From Collimonas arenae (lineage in GTDB: Bacteria; Pseudomonadota; Gammaproteobacteria; Burkholderiales; Burkholderiaceae_D), in NCBI RefSeq assembly GCF_000786695.1, contig NZ_CP009962.1, positions 1,984,001 to 2,048,000 on the forward strand: DNA of 64,000 nt, given 5' to 3'. Of the stretch, positions 16,212 to 25,841 are shown piece after piece. Under the pieces are notes generated by a model that worked only from the letters and a program-made list of their open reading frames with translations, was not told the origin of the DNA and searched no databases. The position numbers were made by a program, and so were the translations under genes. Every line of letters starts with the position of its first letter. Position 1 is the first letter of the stretch.

Positions 16212-19040
16212 ATGACAAAACTCGACCTTTCGCGTCGTGGTTTTTTGAAGGCCAGCGTGGTGGCCGGGGTATCGGTATATATAGCGCCAATCGGCGGCAA
16301 GGCATTTGCCGCTCTGTTCGAAGAAAAAATCCTGACACCCATCCAGTGGGACAGCGGCAGCGGTCAGGTTAAATTCCGTATCGATGGTATCGCCAAGGTC
16401 ACCGGCGCCAAAGTGTTTGCGCGCGATATACGCGCACGCGACATGCCGCACTGGCCGAACCAGCAGGCGCATGCCTTCATCCTGCGCGCCACCAAGGCCG
16501 ATCGTAGTTTCCTCGGTTTCGATCTCAGCCTGTTGGGCGATGAGCTGAAACCGGACCGCGTGGTCACCGCCGCCGACCTTGCGCGCGACGGCCTGGCGTT
16601 CCCGGCGTTTTATGGCGATGACATGCTGCTGCCGGCCGGCAAGACTCCGGCCTACCTGGGCCATGCCGTGGCCATCCTGATCTATAACGATTTCGCAAGA
16701 TTCCGTTTCGCCAAAGACAAGCTGCAATTCAAGCATGAAGTGATCCAGTACGGTCCGGTTACAGGGCCGCTGGAGCGCGATCCCTGGGGCACATTCCGTT
16801 TTGTGCGGGTGGGCGGCGCCACTTCCTTCGATGACGATGTGTACTCCAGCCTGAAGGATGCGCCGGTATTCCCGAGCATGATGCGTAAGCACCAGCCGGT
16901 CTGGCCGGACGGCAAAGAGCACGGCAAACTGGGCGAGCAGGGCATGTTCCATGCCGCCCAGATCCAGGAGCAGCTTGATCATCCGCCGGCTGACTGGCTT
17001 GTGATGGAGCGCAACTACAACACGCAGTCGGTGGATACTGCAGCGCTTGAGCCGGACAACGCCAACTGCTGGTATGACAGCGCCAATCAGGCCTTGCACA
17101 TGGTGGTGCCGACGCAGTCGCCGGCAGAAGTCGTCGACAGTACTGTCGAGATGCTGAAGAAAGCGAAGTTCCCGCTGAAGAAATTATTCCTGCATCCGTG
17201 CTATACGGTTGGCTACGGTTCCAAGGATCATTACAACTTCCCGTTCTACGGCCTGCTGACTTCGCTGTATGCGGATAGCAAGCCGGTACGGCTGGCCAAC
17301 GACCGCTACGAGCAGTTCCAGACATCGATCAAGCGCCACGCCTTCAAGATGCATTACCGGATTGCGGTCGATCGCAAAACGGGCCTGCTGCAATCGTTCA
17401 AAGGTGAGTTCGAGGCCAACGGCGGCGGCCGCGCCAATTTCTCGCCATCGGTGGCGATGGTGGGTGCCACTGCAGCGCAATCGATTTACTACTTCCCGAA
17501 GAACGACCTGGCCGCTGTCGCCATCGCCAGCCGGGCAATTGACGCCGGTTCGGCACGTGGCTATGGCACCTTGCAAAGCATGGCGGCGACGGAAATGATG
17601 ATCGACGAAATGGCCGAAAAGCTGAATCTCGATCCGATCGATTTCCGTTTGAAAAACGCGCTGCGCTCCGGCATGAAAAACACCCAGGGTGCGATACCTG
17701 CCGGTGCGATCCGGGTCGACGAAGTCCTGCAAAAGGCCAAGATCCATCCTTTGTGGAGCAATCGTGGCAAGAAGAAGGCCGAATACGAGGCGGCTCATCC
17801 GGGCTATCGCTACGGCGTCGGCTTTGCCTGCGTGCAGAAGGATTTCGGCACTGGCGCCGAGGCTTCGTTCGCCAAGGTCGAGATCAGCGCAGACGGCCAG
17901 ATCCACTTGTCGCACAGCGCTGCAGAAATCGGTACCGGCATGTCCACTTCGCAAGCCATCGCTTGCGCCAAATGGCTGGGCAAGCCGGCGCACGAAGTGC
18001 GTACCTCGATCACCGACTGGAGCGATTTGCCGGTTGTCACCAGTGGCGATCCTTACATCATGAGCCAGGCCGATCAAGATAAGCTGTCGGCCAATCCGCG
18101 CTGGTCGCCTAGTTATTCTTCGCCGTCCAGCGCCACCAATTCGGCCTTTTATTTCACCCACAGCACGCGCGAAGCGGCGCGAGTGATCTTCATGCACGGC
18201 TTGTGGCCGGCAGCGATGGCGATCTGGAGCCAGGGTATCGGCGGCGGCCAGGCGGCGCCGCTGGTGATACGGGTTGAGGATGCCCGCTGGGTCGACGGCA
18301 AGTTGTCGGCCGCTGGCCTGGAGGCGCTGCCTTACGAACAACTGGTCAAGAAGGCCCATGAACTGGGGCTGGTGACTGGCGCTACGGTGCACGTTTTCAA
18401 TCGCTGGCAATGGACTGAAGCCGATTTCGAGATTCTCGGCAATGTAGTGCGGGTGCCGCTGGATGGTTTGTCGGTGCGTTACGGCGAGGGCGCCAGCAAG
18501 GAGAAAAAAGCCAGGCAGACGACTGGCGGCGGTTACGACTTACTGAACCGCAAAAAGGTATTCATTCCGCCAACCCAGCGTAACAACGCTGCCGTCACGT
18601 ATTACAGCGCAGTCGGCACGCTGGTCGAACTGGCCGTGCATGAAGCCAGCGGCAAGGTAGAGTTGCTGAGCCACCATTCGATCATGGAATGCGGAAACAT
18701 GCTGTCGCCGCAACTGGTTTCCGGCCAGCTGCAAGGCGGCCTGGCGATGGGAATCGGCCACGCTTTGCATGAGTTTCTGCCGTTATACGAAGATGGTCCC
18801 GGCAATGGCAGCTGGAACTTCAACCGCTACCAGCTGCCGCGCGCCAAGGATGTCGCAGTCTGGACCCAGACCAGCGACATATTGCCGCCGCTGACCGAGA
18901 CCGATCCGCCCAAAGGCATCGCCGAAGTGGTGATGATTCCGGTCGTCGGCGCCATCGTCAACGGCATTGCCCACGCCATCGGCCATCGATTCACCGACCT
19001 GCCGGTAACTCAACAACATATTCAGGAGGCTCTGGCATGA
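16212..19040 (+). CDS. Exported molybdenum hydroxylase, large subunit (isoquinoline 1-oxidoreductase beta-like)
   Basis: A 942-residue molybdopterin-binding subunit of the xanthine dehydrogenase superfamily, closest in layout to isoquinoline 1-oxidoreductase beta and periplasmic aldehyde dehydrogenases. The N-terminus carries a twin-arginine signal (SRRGFLKASVVAGVSV), so the folded complex should be exported. Molybdopterin-contacting segments include GSARGYGTLQSMAATEMMIDEMA, EIGTGMSTSQAIA and a late GGLAMGIGHALHE. The frame is open from 16101, but the ATG at 16212 has an AGGAG site and starts the Tat signal. It overlaps the iron-sulfur subunit by four bases, and a triheme cytochrome and XdhC follow. 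The natural substrate, an aldehyde or N-heterocycle, is unknown. Confidence 0.9.
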   Translation: MTKLDLSRRGFLKASVVAGVSVYIAPIGGKAFAALFEEKILTPIQWDSGSGQVKFRIDGIAKVTGAKVFARDIRARDMPHWPNQQAHAFILRATKADRSFLGFDLSLLGDELKPDRVVTAADLARDGLAFPAFYGDDMLLPAGKTPAYLGHAVAILIYNDFARFRFAKDKLQFKHEVIQYGPVTGPLERDPWGTFRFVRVGGATSFDDDVYSSLKDAPVFPSMMRKHQPVWPDGKEHGKLGEQGMFHAAQIQEQLDHPPADWLVMERNYNTQSVDTAALEPDNANCWYDSANQALHMVVPTQSPAEVVDSTVEMLKKAKFPLKKLFLHPCYTVGYGSKDHYNFPFYGLLTSLYADSKPVRLANDRYEQFQTSIKRHAFKMHYRIAVDRKTGLLQSFKGEFEANGGGRANFSPSVAMVGATAAQSIYYFPKNDLAAVAIASRAIDAGSARGYGTLQSMAATEMMIDEMAEKLNLDPIDFRLKNALRSGMKNTQGAIPAGAIRVDEVLQKAKIHPLWSNRGKKKAEYEAAHPGYRYGVGFACVQKDFGTGAEASFAKVEISADGQIHLSHSAAEIGTGMSTSQAIACAKWLGKPAHEVRTSITDWSDLPVVTSGDPYIMSQADQDKLSANPRWSPSYSSPSSATNSAFYFTHSTREAARVIFMHGLWPAAMAIWSQGIGGGQAAPLVIRVEDARWVDGKLSAAGLEALPYEQLVKKAHELGLVTGATVHVFNRWQWTEADFEILGNVVRVPLDGLSVRYGEGASKEKKARQTTGGGYDLLNRKKVFIPPTQRNNAAVTYYSAVGTLVELAVHEASGKVELLSHHSIMECGNMLSPQLVSGQLQGGLAMGIGHALHEFLPLYEDGPGNGSWNFNRYQLPRAKDVAVWTQTSDILPPLTETDPPKGIAEVVMIPVVGAIVNGIAHAIGHRFTDLPVTQQHIQEALA

Positions 19041-19588
19041 GCATGACCATTCACCCCATCACCATGCATATCAACGGCAAGCCGGTCGGTCCTGTGCCGG
19101 TGCCGGAAGGGATCATGATGATCGACTTTCTGCACGAATACCTGGACCTCACCGGTTCGCGTCTCGGCTGCGGCCAAGGTCTTTGTCGCGCTTGCGTGGT
19201 GATTCTCGATAAACCGGACGGTAGCAGCGAAGAAGTGCGCTCTTGCATCACCGGCGCGCATTTCTTCGAAGGCAAGAAAGTCCGTACTGTGGAAGGCCAT
19301 GCCCAGCGCAACGAACAAGGCGAAGTGGTGGCGCTGTCGCCTATCCAGCAGAAATTTCTGGAACATTACAGCTTCCAGTGCGGCTACTGCACGCCGGGCT
19401 TCGTCAATGCAGCGACAGTATTGATGGAAAAACTCAAACGCCAGCCGGTCGCCAAGGCGCAGCTGGATGAGACCATTACCGAAGAATTGAACGATCATAT
19501 CTGCCGTTGTACCGGTTATGTGCGCTACTTCGACGCTGTGAAGGAAGTGGTGCTCAGCACGCCGGGACTGGTAAAGGATGCCAAGTGA
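19037..19588 (+). CDS. Molybdenum hydroxylase small subunit, 2x[2Fe-2S]
   Basis: A 183-residue iron-sulfur subunit. The N-terminal plant-ferredoxin-like domain has the first cluster in GSRLGCGQGLCRACVV and a later Cys (EEVRSCIT). The C-terminal four-helix domain has the second cluster in CGYCTPGFV and ICRCTGY. It passes electrons from the molybdenum centre. It lacks a signal peptide, so it probably leaves the cell attached to the Tat-carrying large subunit. It begins in a four-base ATGA overlap with the large subunit and ends overlapping the cytochrome start, which implies tight translational coupling. Confidence 0.95.
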   Translation: MSMTIHPITMHINGKPVGPVPVPEGIMMIDFLHEYLDLTGSRLGCGQGLCRACVVILDKPDGSSEEVRSCITGAHFFEGKKVRTVEGHAQRNEQGEVVALSPIQQKFLEHYSFQCGYCTPGFVNAATVLMEKLKRQPVAKAQLDETITEELNDHICRCTGYVRYFDAVKEVVLSTPGLVKDAK

Positions 19589-20871
19589 TGACCAAGGTCC
19601 CATCCTTTCGTAAAGCACTGTTCGGCCTGGCCGCGCCGGTGCTGGCGGCAGCGTTGTTGAGCGCTTGTGACAGCGGGAGCAGTTCAGCCGCTTCGGCAAC
19701 CAGTCAAAGCGCGGTCAAGCCCGGCAGCGCCGACCAGATTGCTCTTGGCCGCTACCTGACCAAGGCAGCGGATTGCGCCGCTTGCCACACTACGGCTACA
19801 GGCGCGCCATTCGCCGGCGGCGTCGAACTGGCTTCGCCGTTCGGTAAGTTCTACGGATCCAATATCACGCCGGACAAGCAGCATGGCATTGGCAACTGGA
19901 GCGCCGATCAGTTCTACAAGGCGCTGCATGATGGCGTCACGCCGGACAAGCATCTGTATCCGGCGATGCCGTACACCTCGTATCGCTCGATGACCCGCGC
20001 CGACAGCGACGCCATCTACGCCTTCCTGATGCAGCAGAAGCCGGTGGCGGTGCCGACCCGTGATCCAGATTTGAAATTTCCTTACAACATGCGCTTTGGC
20101 ATGATGTTCTGGAATGTGCCTTTCCTCAAAGATCAATTGAGCGATGCTTCCAGCGGCCAGTCGGCCATGTGGCTGCGCGGCCAGTATCTGAGCAATGCCT
20201 TAGGCCACTGCGCGGAGTGCCATACGCCACGCGGGAAATTCGGCCAGCTGGATCTGTCGAAATCCTTGACCGGCTCGGCTCTCGGCCGCGTCGCCGCACC
20301 GGATATCACGCCGGCCGGCCTGGCGGTAGTGGGCTGGACTGCAGCAGACTTGCAGACTTTCTTCGCCACCGGCATCGCGCCTCAGGGTTCGGCTTACGGC
20401 GAGATGTTTCCGGTGGTGCATCTGAGTACGCAGTATCTGAGCAAGGAAGACCTGACTGCGGTCACGACTTATTTGATGGGCGACAAGCCGTTGCCGCCGG
20501 AACCGGTCAAGACCATCGCCGCAGACGCCATTGAACTGGACGCCGGCAAGCGTTTGTATACAGCGGTATGCGCCGGCTGCCACGGTTTCCAGGGTGACGG
20601 CAAGCCGCACGTTGCGGTCGCGATGAAGGGCAATTCGACGGTACGCAATGCGAATCCGCATAACCTGATCGTAGCGATGCTGGACGGGATCGAAGCGCAA
20701 AAATTCCCCGGTACGGAAAGCCTGCAGGATATGCCTGGTTTTGGCGGCCAGCTGAGCGACAAGGAACTGGCGCAGCTGTCCAATTTCCTGCGCGCGACCT
20801 GGGGCGGCCAGCCGGCCAACGTCGACGCCGGCCAGATCAAAGCCTTGAGGCTGACTACTGCCGCGCACTAA
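19588..20871 (+). CDS. Triheme c-type cytochrome, lipoprotein
   Basis: A 427-residue cytochrome with three CxxCH heme sites: CAACH at Cys63, CAECH at Cys208 and CAGCH at Cys328. The layout matches the cytochrome subunit of membrane-bound alcohol/aldehyde dehydrogenases. The N-terminus (LAAPVLAAALLSAC) is a lipoprotein signal with Cys in the lipobox, so it is tethered in the periplasm. The ATG at 19588 overlaps the stop of the iron-sulfur subunit by one base; an upstream frame to 19507 lies inside that gene. It is the likely electron acceptor of the hydroxylase, feeding quinone or a terminal oxidase. Confidence 0.93.
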   Translation: MTKVPSFRKALFGLAAPVLAAALLSACDSGSSSAASATSQSAVKPGSADQIALGRYLTKAADCAACHTTATGAPFAGGVELASPFGKFYGSNITPDKQHGIGNWSADQFYKALHDGVTPDKHLYPAMPYTSYRSMTRADSDAIYAFLMQQKPVAVPTRDPDLKFPYNMRFGMMFWNVPFLKDQLSDASSGQSAMWLRGQYLSNALGHCAECHTPRGKFGQLDLSKSLTGSALGRVAAPDITPAGLAVVGWTAADLQTFFATGIAPQGSAYGEMFPVVHLSTQYLSKEDLTAVTTYLMGDKPLPPEPVKTIAADAIELDAGKRLYTAVCAGCHGFQGDGKPHVAVAMKGNSTVRNANPHNLIVAMLDGIEAQKFPGTESLQDMPGFGGQLSDKELAQLSNFLRATWGGQPANVDAGQIKALRLTTAAH

Positions 20872-20966
20872 GCGTTTGCAACTGGTCTTTTGACAGGGTC
20901 TACCGTGCAAGCGGTCGATCCTGTTTTTCATTACACTGATAAGAATTAAAAGAGGAATCCAGCGGT

Positions 20967-21968
20967 ATGAATGCAGTCGACTATCAAGTACTGAAGAGCG
21001 CCGCCGGCTGGCTACAGCAAGGCAAGCGGGTCGCCATGGTGACCGTGGTCCGCAACTGGGGCTCGGCGCCGCGTCCGCTCGGTTCGCTGTTCGCGATTAC
21101 CGACGCCGGCGATTTTACCGGCTCGGTGTCGGGCGGCTGTATCGAAGACGACTTGATGCAACGTTTTAACGCCGCATTTCCAGAAAAAATAGAGCTGGTG
21201 CGCTACGGTATCAGCGCCGAACAGATGCGCCGTTTCGGCCTGCCTTGCGGCGGTACGCTGGAACTGGTGATCGAGCCGCTGGCCGATGCCGCCGCGCTGA
21301 CGCCGTTGCTGGAAGCAGTCAGCGGCCGCCGGCTGGTACAACGCCGCCTCGACATGCGTAGCGGCGCGGTCCATATCGAAGCCACCGACGCCGATTTTGC
21401 GCTACGTTTTGACGAACAGGAACTGGTGCAGGTATTCGGCCCGCGCTGGCGCTTGCTAATCATTGGCGCCGGCCAGGTATCGGAATACCTGGCGCAGATG
21501 GCGCCGGCGCTGGATTTCTCGGTCTACCTGAGCGACCCGCGGGAAGAGCAGCGCCGCAACTGGCAAGCTGACGGCGTCACTTGGCTGGACGGTATGCCGG
21601 ACGATGTCGTGCTGGCGTTCAAGCCGGACCGCCGGACCGTCATCGTCACTCTGAGCCACGATCCCAAAGTGGACGATATGGCGCTGATGGAAGCCCTGAA
21701 AACCGACGCCTTCTACATCGGCGCCATCGGCTCGATGGCAAGCACCGAAGCGCGCAAGGAAAGATTGCTAACGCTGGATGTCAACAGCGAACAGATTGAC
21801 AGGCTGCATGCGCCGATCGGTTTGCAGATCTGGAGCCGCTCACCGGCGGAGATCGCCGTGTCGGTGCTGGCAGAGCTGGTGATGCTGCGCAATCGCGGCA
21901 GCGTGCCGGCCTCGCTTTCCAGCTGCGCGATTGGTGGCAATGATTTACGAATGGTCGACCGGCCTTGA
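20967..21968 (+). CDS. xdhC: XdhC/CoxI-family molybdenum-cofactor maturation protein
   Basis: A 333-residue XdhC/CoxI protein. The N-terminal domain has VVRNWGSAPRPLGSLFAI and TGSVSGGCIEDDL, and a later LPCGGTLELVIEPL. The C-terminal Rossmann domain starts LLIIGAGQVSEYLAQ. Family members bind molybdenum cofactor, help its sulfuration and insert it into xanthine-dehydrogenase-type enzymes. The position 95 bases after the cytochrome, on the same strand, makes it the dedicated maturation factor for the exported hydroxylase. This fits Tat export, since the cofactor must be inserted in the cytoplasm first. An AGAGGA site precedes the ATG. Confidence 0.92.
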   Translation: MNAVDYQVLKSAAGWLQQGKRVAMVTVVRNWGSAPRPLGSLFAITDAGDFTGSVSGGCIEDDLMQRFNAAFPEKIELVRYGISAEQMRRFGLPCGGTLELVIEPLADAAALTPLLEAVSGRRLVQRRLDMRSGAVHIEATDADFALRFDEQELVQVFGPRWRLLIIGAGQVSEYLAQMAPALDFSVYLSDPREEQRRNWQADGVTWLDGMPDDVVLAFKPDRRTVIVTLSHDPKVDDMALMEALKTDAFYIGAIGSMASTEARKERLLTLDVNSEQIDRLHAPIGLQIWSRSPAEIAVSVLAELVMLRNRGSVPASLSSCAIGGNDLRMVDRP

Positions 21969-21989
21969 TTCTGTATCAAAAGGAAAAGC

Positions 21990-22319
21990 ATGAAGATGAC
22001 TGATATCCCGTTCGGTACCACTGACTGGGAAAGCGTTGAACGCACCGAGCACAAGGGCGAAAACGGCATGGCGTATTGGCGGACCCGTCATTTCGGCGGT
22101 ATCCGGGTACGCATGGTGGAATATACACCGGGCTACCTGGCCGATCACTGGTGCGTCAAAGGCCATGTGCTGTTCTGCCTTGAAGGCGAACTGCACACCG
22201 AACTCGAGGACGGCCGCAAATTCCTGCTGAAACCGGGGATGAGCTACCAGGTCGCCGATGGTGCGGAGCCGCATAGGTCTTTTACCGAAACCGGCGCGAA
22301 GCTGTTCGTGGTCGATTGA
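21990..22319 (+). CDS. Small DHCW-motif cupin protein
   Basis: A 109-residue single cupin domain. It contains the ADHWC motif near the first metal-binding strand, followed by KGHVLFCLEGELHTEL and GMSYQVADGAEPHRS, which are typical cupin motifs and probably bind a metal. The gene starts 22 bases after xdhC with an AAGGAAAA site, so it may be the last gene of the hydroxylase operon. The molecular role of this cupin family is unknown; a link to the hydroxylase is inferred only from position. Confidence 0.85.
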   Translation: MKMTDIPFGTTDWESVERTEHKGENGMAYWRTRHFGGIRVRMVEYTPGYLADHWCVKGHVLFCLEGELHTELEDGRKFLLKPGMSYQVADGAEPHRSFTETGAKLFVVD

Positions 22320-22467
22320 CCCGTAATTTTGCGCTGTTTCCTTTACTGTCGCGCCCAAGCTGCTAGTATGAAAGTAGACAATCCGCCATAAGCGGGCGTT
22401 GTCGATGTCTGGGCCCCGTCACCATGGCGAGACAGGGAACGCCAGGCGGACAGATGGGAGTCCTCCA

Positions 22468-23130
22468 ATGGATTTCGCGATGAATCCGGAGCGGCCGACC
22501 AGGAAGCTAGTCGGCTTCAGCGTAGTGCTTCTCATGCATATCGTCGTCGTATATGCATTGGTGACAGGTCTGGCCCGTAAAGTCGTCGAGGTGATCCAGG
22601 AGCCGGTCATCACCACGATCATCCCCGAAATCAAGCCCCCGCCACCTCCGCCACCCGAGAAACCGGCGTCGCCACCGCCAAAATCGGCCGCACCGCCGCC
22701 ACCTTATGTGCCGCCGCCTGAGGTCAAGGTACAGCCGCAGCCACAGGAAAACGTGATTGCCGCTGTCACCAATGTCAAGCCGCCGACCAACGAGCTGCCG
22801 ACTTCCGTCGCCCAGCCTGCTCCGGCAGCGGTGCCCCAAGCTCCCGCAGGACCGGCGCACACCAGTGCGCGCGTCACGGGGAATTGCGAAAAACCTGAAT
22901 ATCCGCGGACGTCCCTGCGTAACGAAGAACAGGGTACGGTAAATGTGAAACTGATCATCGGCGCCGACGGTAGCGTCGTCGACGCTACGATTGAAAAAAG
23001 CAGCGGCTTCAAAGAACTGGATCGGGCTACGCTGAAAGCCTGGAGCCTGTGCCATTTCACTCCCGCCATGGCAGATGGCCAGCCGGTGCAGTCGGCTACC
23101 AGAATGGAATATGTCTGGAAAATGGAATGA
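22468..23130 (+). CDS. tonB: TonB-family energy transducer
   Basis: A 220-residue TonB-like protein. Residues about 16-35 form the N-terminal membrane anchor (VGFSVVLLMHIVVVYALV). A Pro-rich periplasmic spacer (PPPPPPEKPASPPPKS) follows. The C-terminal domain has CEKPEYPRTSLRNEEQGTV and GSVVDATIEKSSGFKELDRA, the usual TonB fold. It transmits proton-motive energy to outer-membrane receptors. The frame opens at 22399, but the ATG at 22468 has GGGAG seven bases upstream and gives the right topology. No exbB or exbD is adjacent, so it must use partners encoded elsewhere. Confidence 0.92.
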   Translation: MDFAMNPERPTRKLVGFSVVLLMHIVVVYALVTGLARKVVEVIQEPVITTIIPEIKPPPPPPPEKPASPPPKSAAPPPPYVPPPEVKVQPQPQENVIAAVTNVKPPTNELPTSVAQPAPAAVPQAPAGPAHTSARVTGNCEKPEYPRTSLRNEEQGTVNVKLIIGADGSVVDATIEKSSGFKELDRATLKAWSLCHFTPAMADGQPVQSATRMEYVWKME

Positions 23131-23236
23131 TCCAAGGGGGCAGGCAAGGAGCGGTTGATCCGGCGACGGCGGGTTGGCGGAACATGCTATTGGAAAATTG
23201 CGGCGCCGAAGCGGTAGTAGCGTTTGCTTTCCGGCT

Positions 23237-24580
23237 TTATCTGCCGGCTTTTTCGGCTGCCTGCAAAATCCTGTCACGCACCACACGGATTGCCTGCTTG
23301 AGCATGTACACATCCCGGAAGTAGCGCTGTGGAATCTGGATCCGGCTGGCGTTGGCGTCGATGTTTTCGATGTCCTCGCGCCATTGCGCGATCTGCTCCG
23401 CTGTCGCCTGCTGGTTCTGCCATATCTCATCTTCCAGCGACTTGATTTCCTGATACCAGACTATCAGCCGGTTTTTCATGCGCGCTTCGAACATGCGTGG
23501 AAGCGCATTCAGAAGGCCGAACAGCAGCGCCATGAAGGGCAGCAGGATCAGCAGGCGCCGCTCGATGAAACTAGCCAGCCAGAACGGCAAGTAGCGCTGC
23601 AGGAAAGGGCGGCCGGATTTGAAGTAGCGCGTGCTTTCGTCGGATATGGGAAAGTCATCCGTGTTCAGATTGGGGAACACGCCACGTGGCGTGAAATAGT
23701 CTTCGCGGGCATGCGCGGAATTGGCCGCTTCCAGCAACAGATAGGCCAGCGCAGGGTGCAGGGTGTCTTTGGAAACCAGCAGTGCGGTGGCAGCCAGCAG
23801 CGTCACGTCGGCTTGCGGCAGGTCATCGGCGACGCTGGTCGAGGCGCGCGGGAAGACGATTTTAGAAAGCGAAGGAAATTTCTGCACCAGCGCGTCGGCC
23901 TGGGCAAAGCTCATCAGCTTCAGATTGCTGTTGAGCAGCGTTTGCTGCATCGGCGCGTCTGGCCTGCCGATAAAGAAGGCGGCATCCAGCTGGCCGTTTT
24001 CAAGGCTCTGATAGGCCTTGTCTGCATCCATTTCCTGCAGGGTAGCGTTATCGCCGTTGACACCGCTGTAGCCAAGCAGCACGCGCGATACCGTCAGCAA
24101 GCCGCTGCCGGGAACGCCGATGGAAATCCGCTTGCCGCGCAGTTGCGCCAACCGGTTGATAGCGACGTCGCCGCGATAAAACACCCAGATCGGTTCGTAC
24201 GACACGGCCGCGATAGTTTGCAGTTGGTCGCTCGGCAACGGCGTGGTGGTGCCGGATTGGATGAAGCCGACTTCATACTCGCTGTCGGGATCCTTCAGCC
24301 GTTGATAATTTTCGACAGACCCCGACGAGCTGCGGATATCCAGGTTGATACCTTCGCGCTTCAGCAGCGGCGCATAGCGTGCGGCAAAACCGCTGTAGAT
24401 ACCCTTGTCGGCGCCGGTGGTGATGACAATCGTGCGCTGGATTGCAGGTTTGAGAACGATGACCAGCCCCCAGCCCGCCACGGCCAGCAAAACGATCGCG
24501 CCGAATATAAGAAAGCGCAGGCGGCGCAGCGTCATAGGCGGTTTATGGATGCGATGCAGCGCTGGATGATGTCTTGGCAT
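23237..24580 (-). CDS. TAXI-family TRAP transporter solute-binding protein, membrane anchored
   Basis: A 447-residue TAXI (TRAP-associated extracytoplasmic immunogenic) binding protein. An N-terminal anchor (LRFLIFGAIVLLAVAGWGLV) precedes the binding domain, which begins TIVITTGADKGIYSGFAARY and continues with SSGSVENYQRL and GVPGSGLLTVSRVLL. Unusually, a second hydrophobic segment (LLILLPFMALLFGLLNAL) near residue 350 and a charged coiled tail follow. Both ends may therefore be membrane-associated. No DctQ/DctM permease gene is adjacent, so it is an orphan component. The start could also be the Met 15 codons downstream. Confidence 0.88.
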   Translation of the reverse strand: MPRHHPALHRIHKPPMTLRRLRFLIFGAIVLLAVAGWGLVIVLKPAIQRTIVITTGADKGIYSGFAARYAPLLKREGINLDIRSSSGSVENYQRLKDPDSEYEVGFIQSGTTTPLPSDQLQTIAAVSYEPIWVFYRGDVAINRLAQLRGKRISIGVPGSGLLTVSRVLLGYSGVNGDNATLQEMDADKAYQSLENGQLDAAFFIGRPDAPMQQTLLNSNLKLMSFAQADALVQKFPSLSKIVFPRASTSVADDLPQADVTLLAATALLVSKDTLHPALAYLLLEAANSAHAREDYFTPRGVFPNLNTDDFPISDESTRYFKSGRPFLQRYLPFWLASFIERRLLILLPFMALLFGLLNALPRMFEARMKNRLIVWYQEIKSLEDEIWQNQQATAEQIAQWREDIENIDANASRIQIPQRYFRDVYMLKQAIRVVRDRILQAAEKAGR

Positions 24581-24647
24581 GGTCGATGGAAAGCGCTTGG
24601 TTGGGCAACTCGGAAAACCAGACTGCGACTTCAGGATTTACGGCAGA

Positions 24648-24668
24648 GAGCCTGAGCAGGCCAGGCTC
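24648..24668. other. Hairpin between the PhnA-like and TAXI genes
   Basis: GAGCCTG (24648-24654) pairs with CAGGCTC (24662-24668) around a seven-base loop. It lies just after the PhnA/YjdM stop on the minus strand. No T tract follows, so a terminator role is uncertain. Confidence 0.35.
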
Positions 24669-24676
24669 CCGTAGCG

Positions 24677-25021
24677 TTATACTTTTTTGACAAATTCCGA
24701 TTTCAGGCTCATCGCCCCAAAACCGTCAATCTTGCAGTCGATGTCGTGATCGCTGTCGACCAGGCGGATGTTCTTTACCTTGGTGCCGACCTTCACCACG
24801 CCGCCTGAACCCTTCAGTTTCAGATCCTTGATGACGGTGACGGTATCGCCGTCTTGCAGGACATTGCCGACCGCGTCGCGGTAAACCTTGGCGCCGTCGC
24901 CGCCTGCATCGGCAGTCGCCTGTGCCGACCACTCATGCGCGCACTCCGGGCAGATATAGAGGCCGCCGTCTTCATAGGTGAATTCGGAGTTGCATTTGGG
25001 ACAGGCTGGCAGAGCGTTCAT
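24677..25021 (-). CDS. yjdM: PhnA/YjdM zinc-ribbon protein
   Basis: A 114-residue protein with an N-terminal zinc ribbon (CPKCNSEF...[11 protein letters not shown], four Cys in two CxxC pairs) and a C-terminal SH3-like domain ([20 protein letters not shown]...). The length and sequence match the PhnA family, renamed YjdM in E. coli. It was once linked to phosphonate use, but no phosphonate genes are nearby and its role is unsettled. The frame extends to 25237, but [10 protein letters not shown] at 25021 is the family's usual start. Confidence 0.93.
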   Translation of the reverse strand: MNALPACPKCNSEFTYEDGGLYICPECAHEWSAQATADAGGDGAKVYRDAVGNVLQDGDTVTVIKDLKLKGSGGVVKVGTKVKNIRLVDSDHDIDCKIDGFGAMSLKSEFVKKV

Positions 25022-25214
25022 GGTGTTGTCTTTCGGGATAAGGCTGAAACCGTAAAAAGGGTTGCCAGTATACCGCCTGCCATCAAAATTGCCTGTTTTT
25101 CCACAGTGGGCGGCACATAAAACAAGGGATTTTTTCTGGCGCACAATGGTCGAAGCTCGGTTGGTTAGAATAATGGCGTCTGCCATTTCATGTTTGAAAG
25201 TGCCAAGAGTCCCT

Positions 25215-25787
25215 ATGAAACGACGCATGTTGATCAAATCGCTACTGGCGCTGGGTGCGCTGAGCTCGCTGAGTATTGCCGCCAGCGCCTGGGCCGGTTA
25301 TAACATCTGGTCCAACGAGTACACGTTTACGCAGCAGCAATTGCAGACCACAATGGCGCGCAAGTTTCCATTGCGCCTGCGCTACGCCGAGGTGTTCAAC
25401 GTCGACCTGAAGAGTCCGCAATTGAGCCTTAACTCTCCGCAGAACCGCGTGGTGACGCTGGTGAATGTCAGCGTGGTCAGTCCGCTGCTATTGCCGACGC
25501 CGTTAAATGGAACGATTACCCTCAGCAGCCGTTTGAAGTACGACCGCGCCGCACGCGCCATCCGCCTCGATAGTCCGACCGTCGACACCATTGATTTCAG
25601 CAGCGTACCGCCACAGTACAAGCAGCAATTGAACCAGATTGGCGCTGTGGTTGCCGAGCAAGTGCTGAAGGATTATCCGATTTATACCTTTACAGCCGAT
25701 GAGCTGCGACTGAACGGCAAAACCTTCGAGCCTGGCGAGATTACCGTGCAGACGGACGGCATCGCGGTGCAGATTAACGAAACCTAG
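25215..25787 (+). CDS. DUF1439 exported protein (YceB-like)
   Basis: A 190-residue protein with a signal peptide ([19 protein letters not shown], ending near ASAWA) and a DUF1439 domain that contains [18 protein letters not shown] and [12 protein letters not shown]. coli YceB is a lipoprotein of this family; this one lacks a lipobox Cys, so it is probably soluble in the periplasm or held by its N-terminal helix. The function of DUF1439 proteins is unknown. The frame opens at 25062 but the ATG at 25215 begins the signal peptide. It is divergent from yjdM. Confidence 0.85.
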   Translation: MKRRMLIKSLLALGALSSLSIAASAWAGYNIWSNEYTFTQQQLQTTMARKFPLRLRYAEVFNVDLKSPQLSLNSPQNRVVTLVNVSVVSPLLLPTPLNGTITLSSRLKYDRAARAIRLDSPTVDTIDFSSVPPQYKQQLNQIGAVVAEQVLKDYPIYTFTADELRLNGKTFEPGEITVQTDGIAVQINET

Positions 25788-25841
25788 TGCCAGCACACGT
25801 TTTGGTTTGAACGCATCTCTCAAATCAAATGTGAACAAGCC

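Noticed and set aside
24854..25120. Plus-strand open frame across the yjdM gene
   Set aside because: Shadow of the well-supported zinc-ribbon gene on the other strand.
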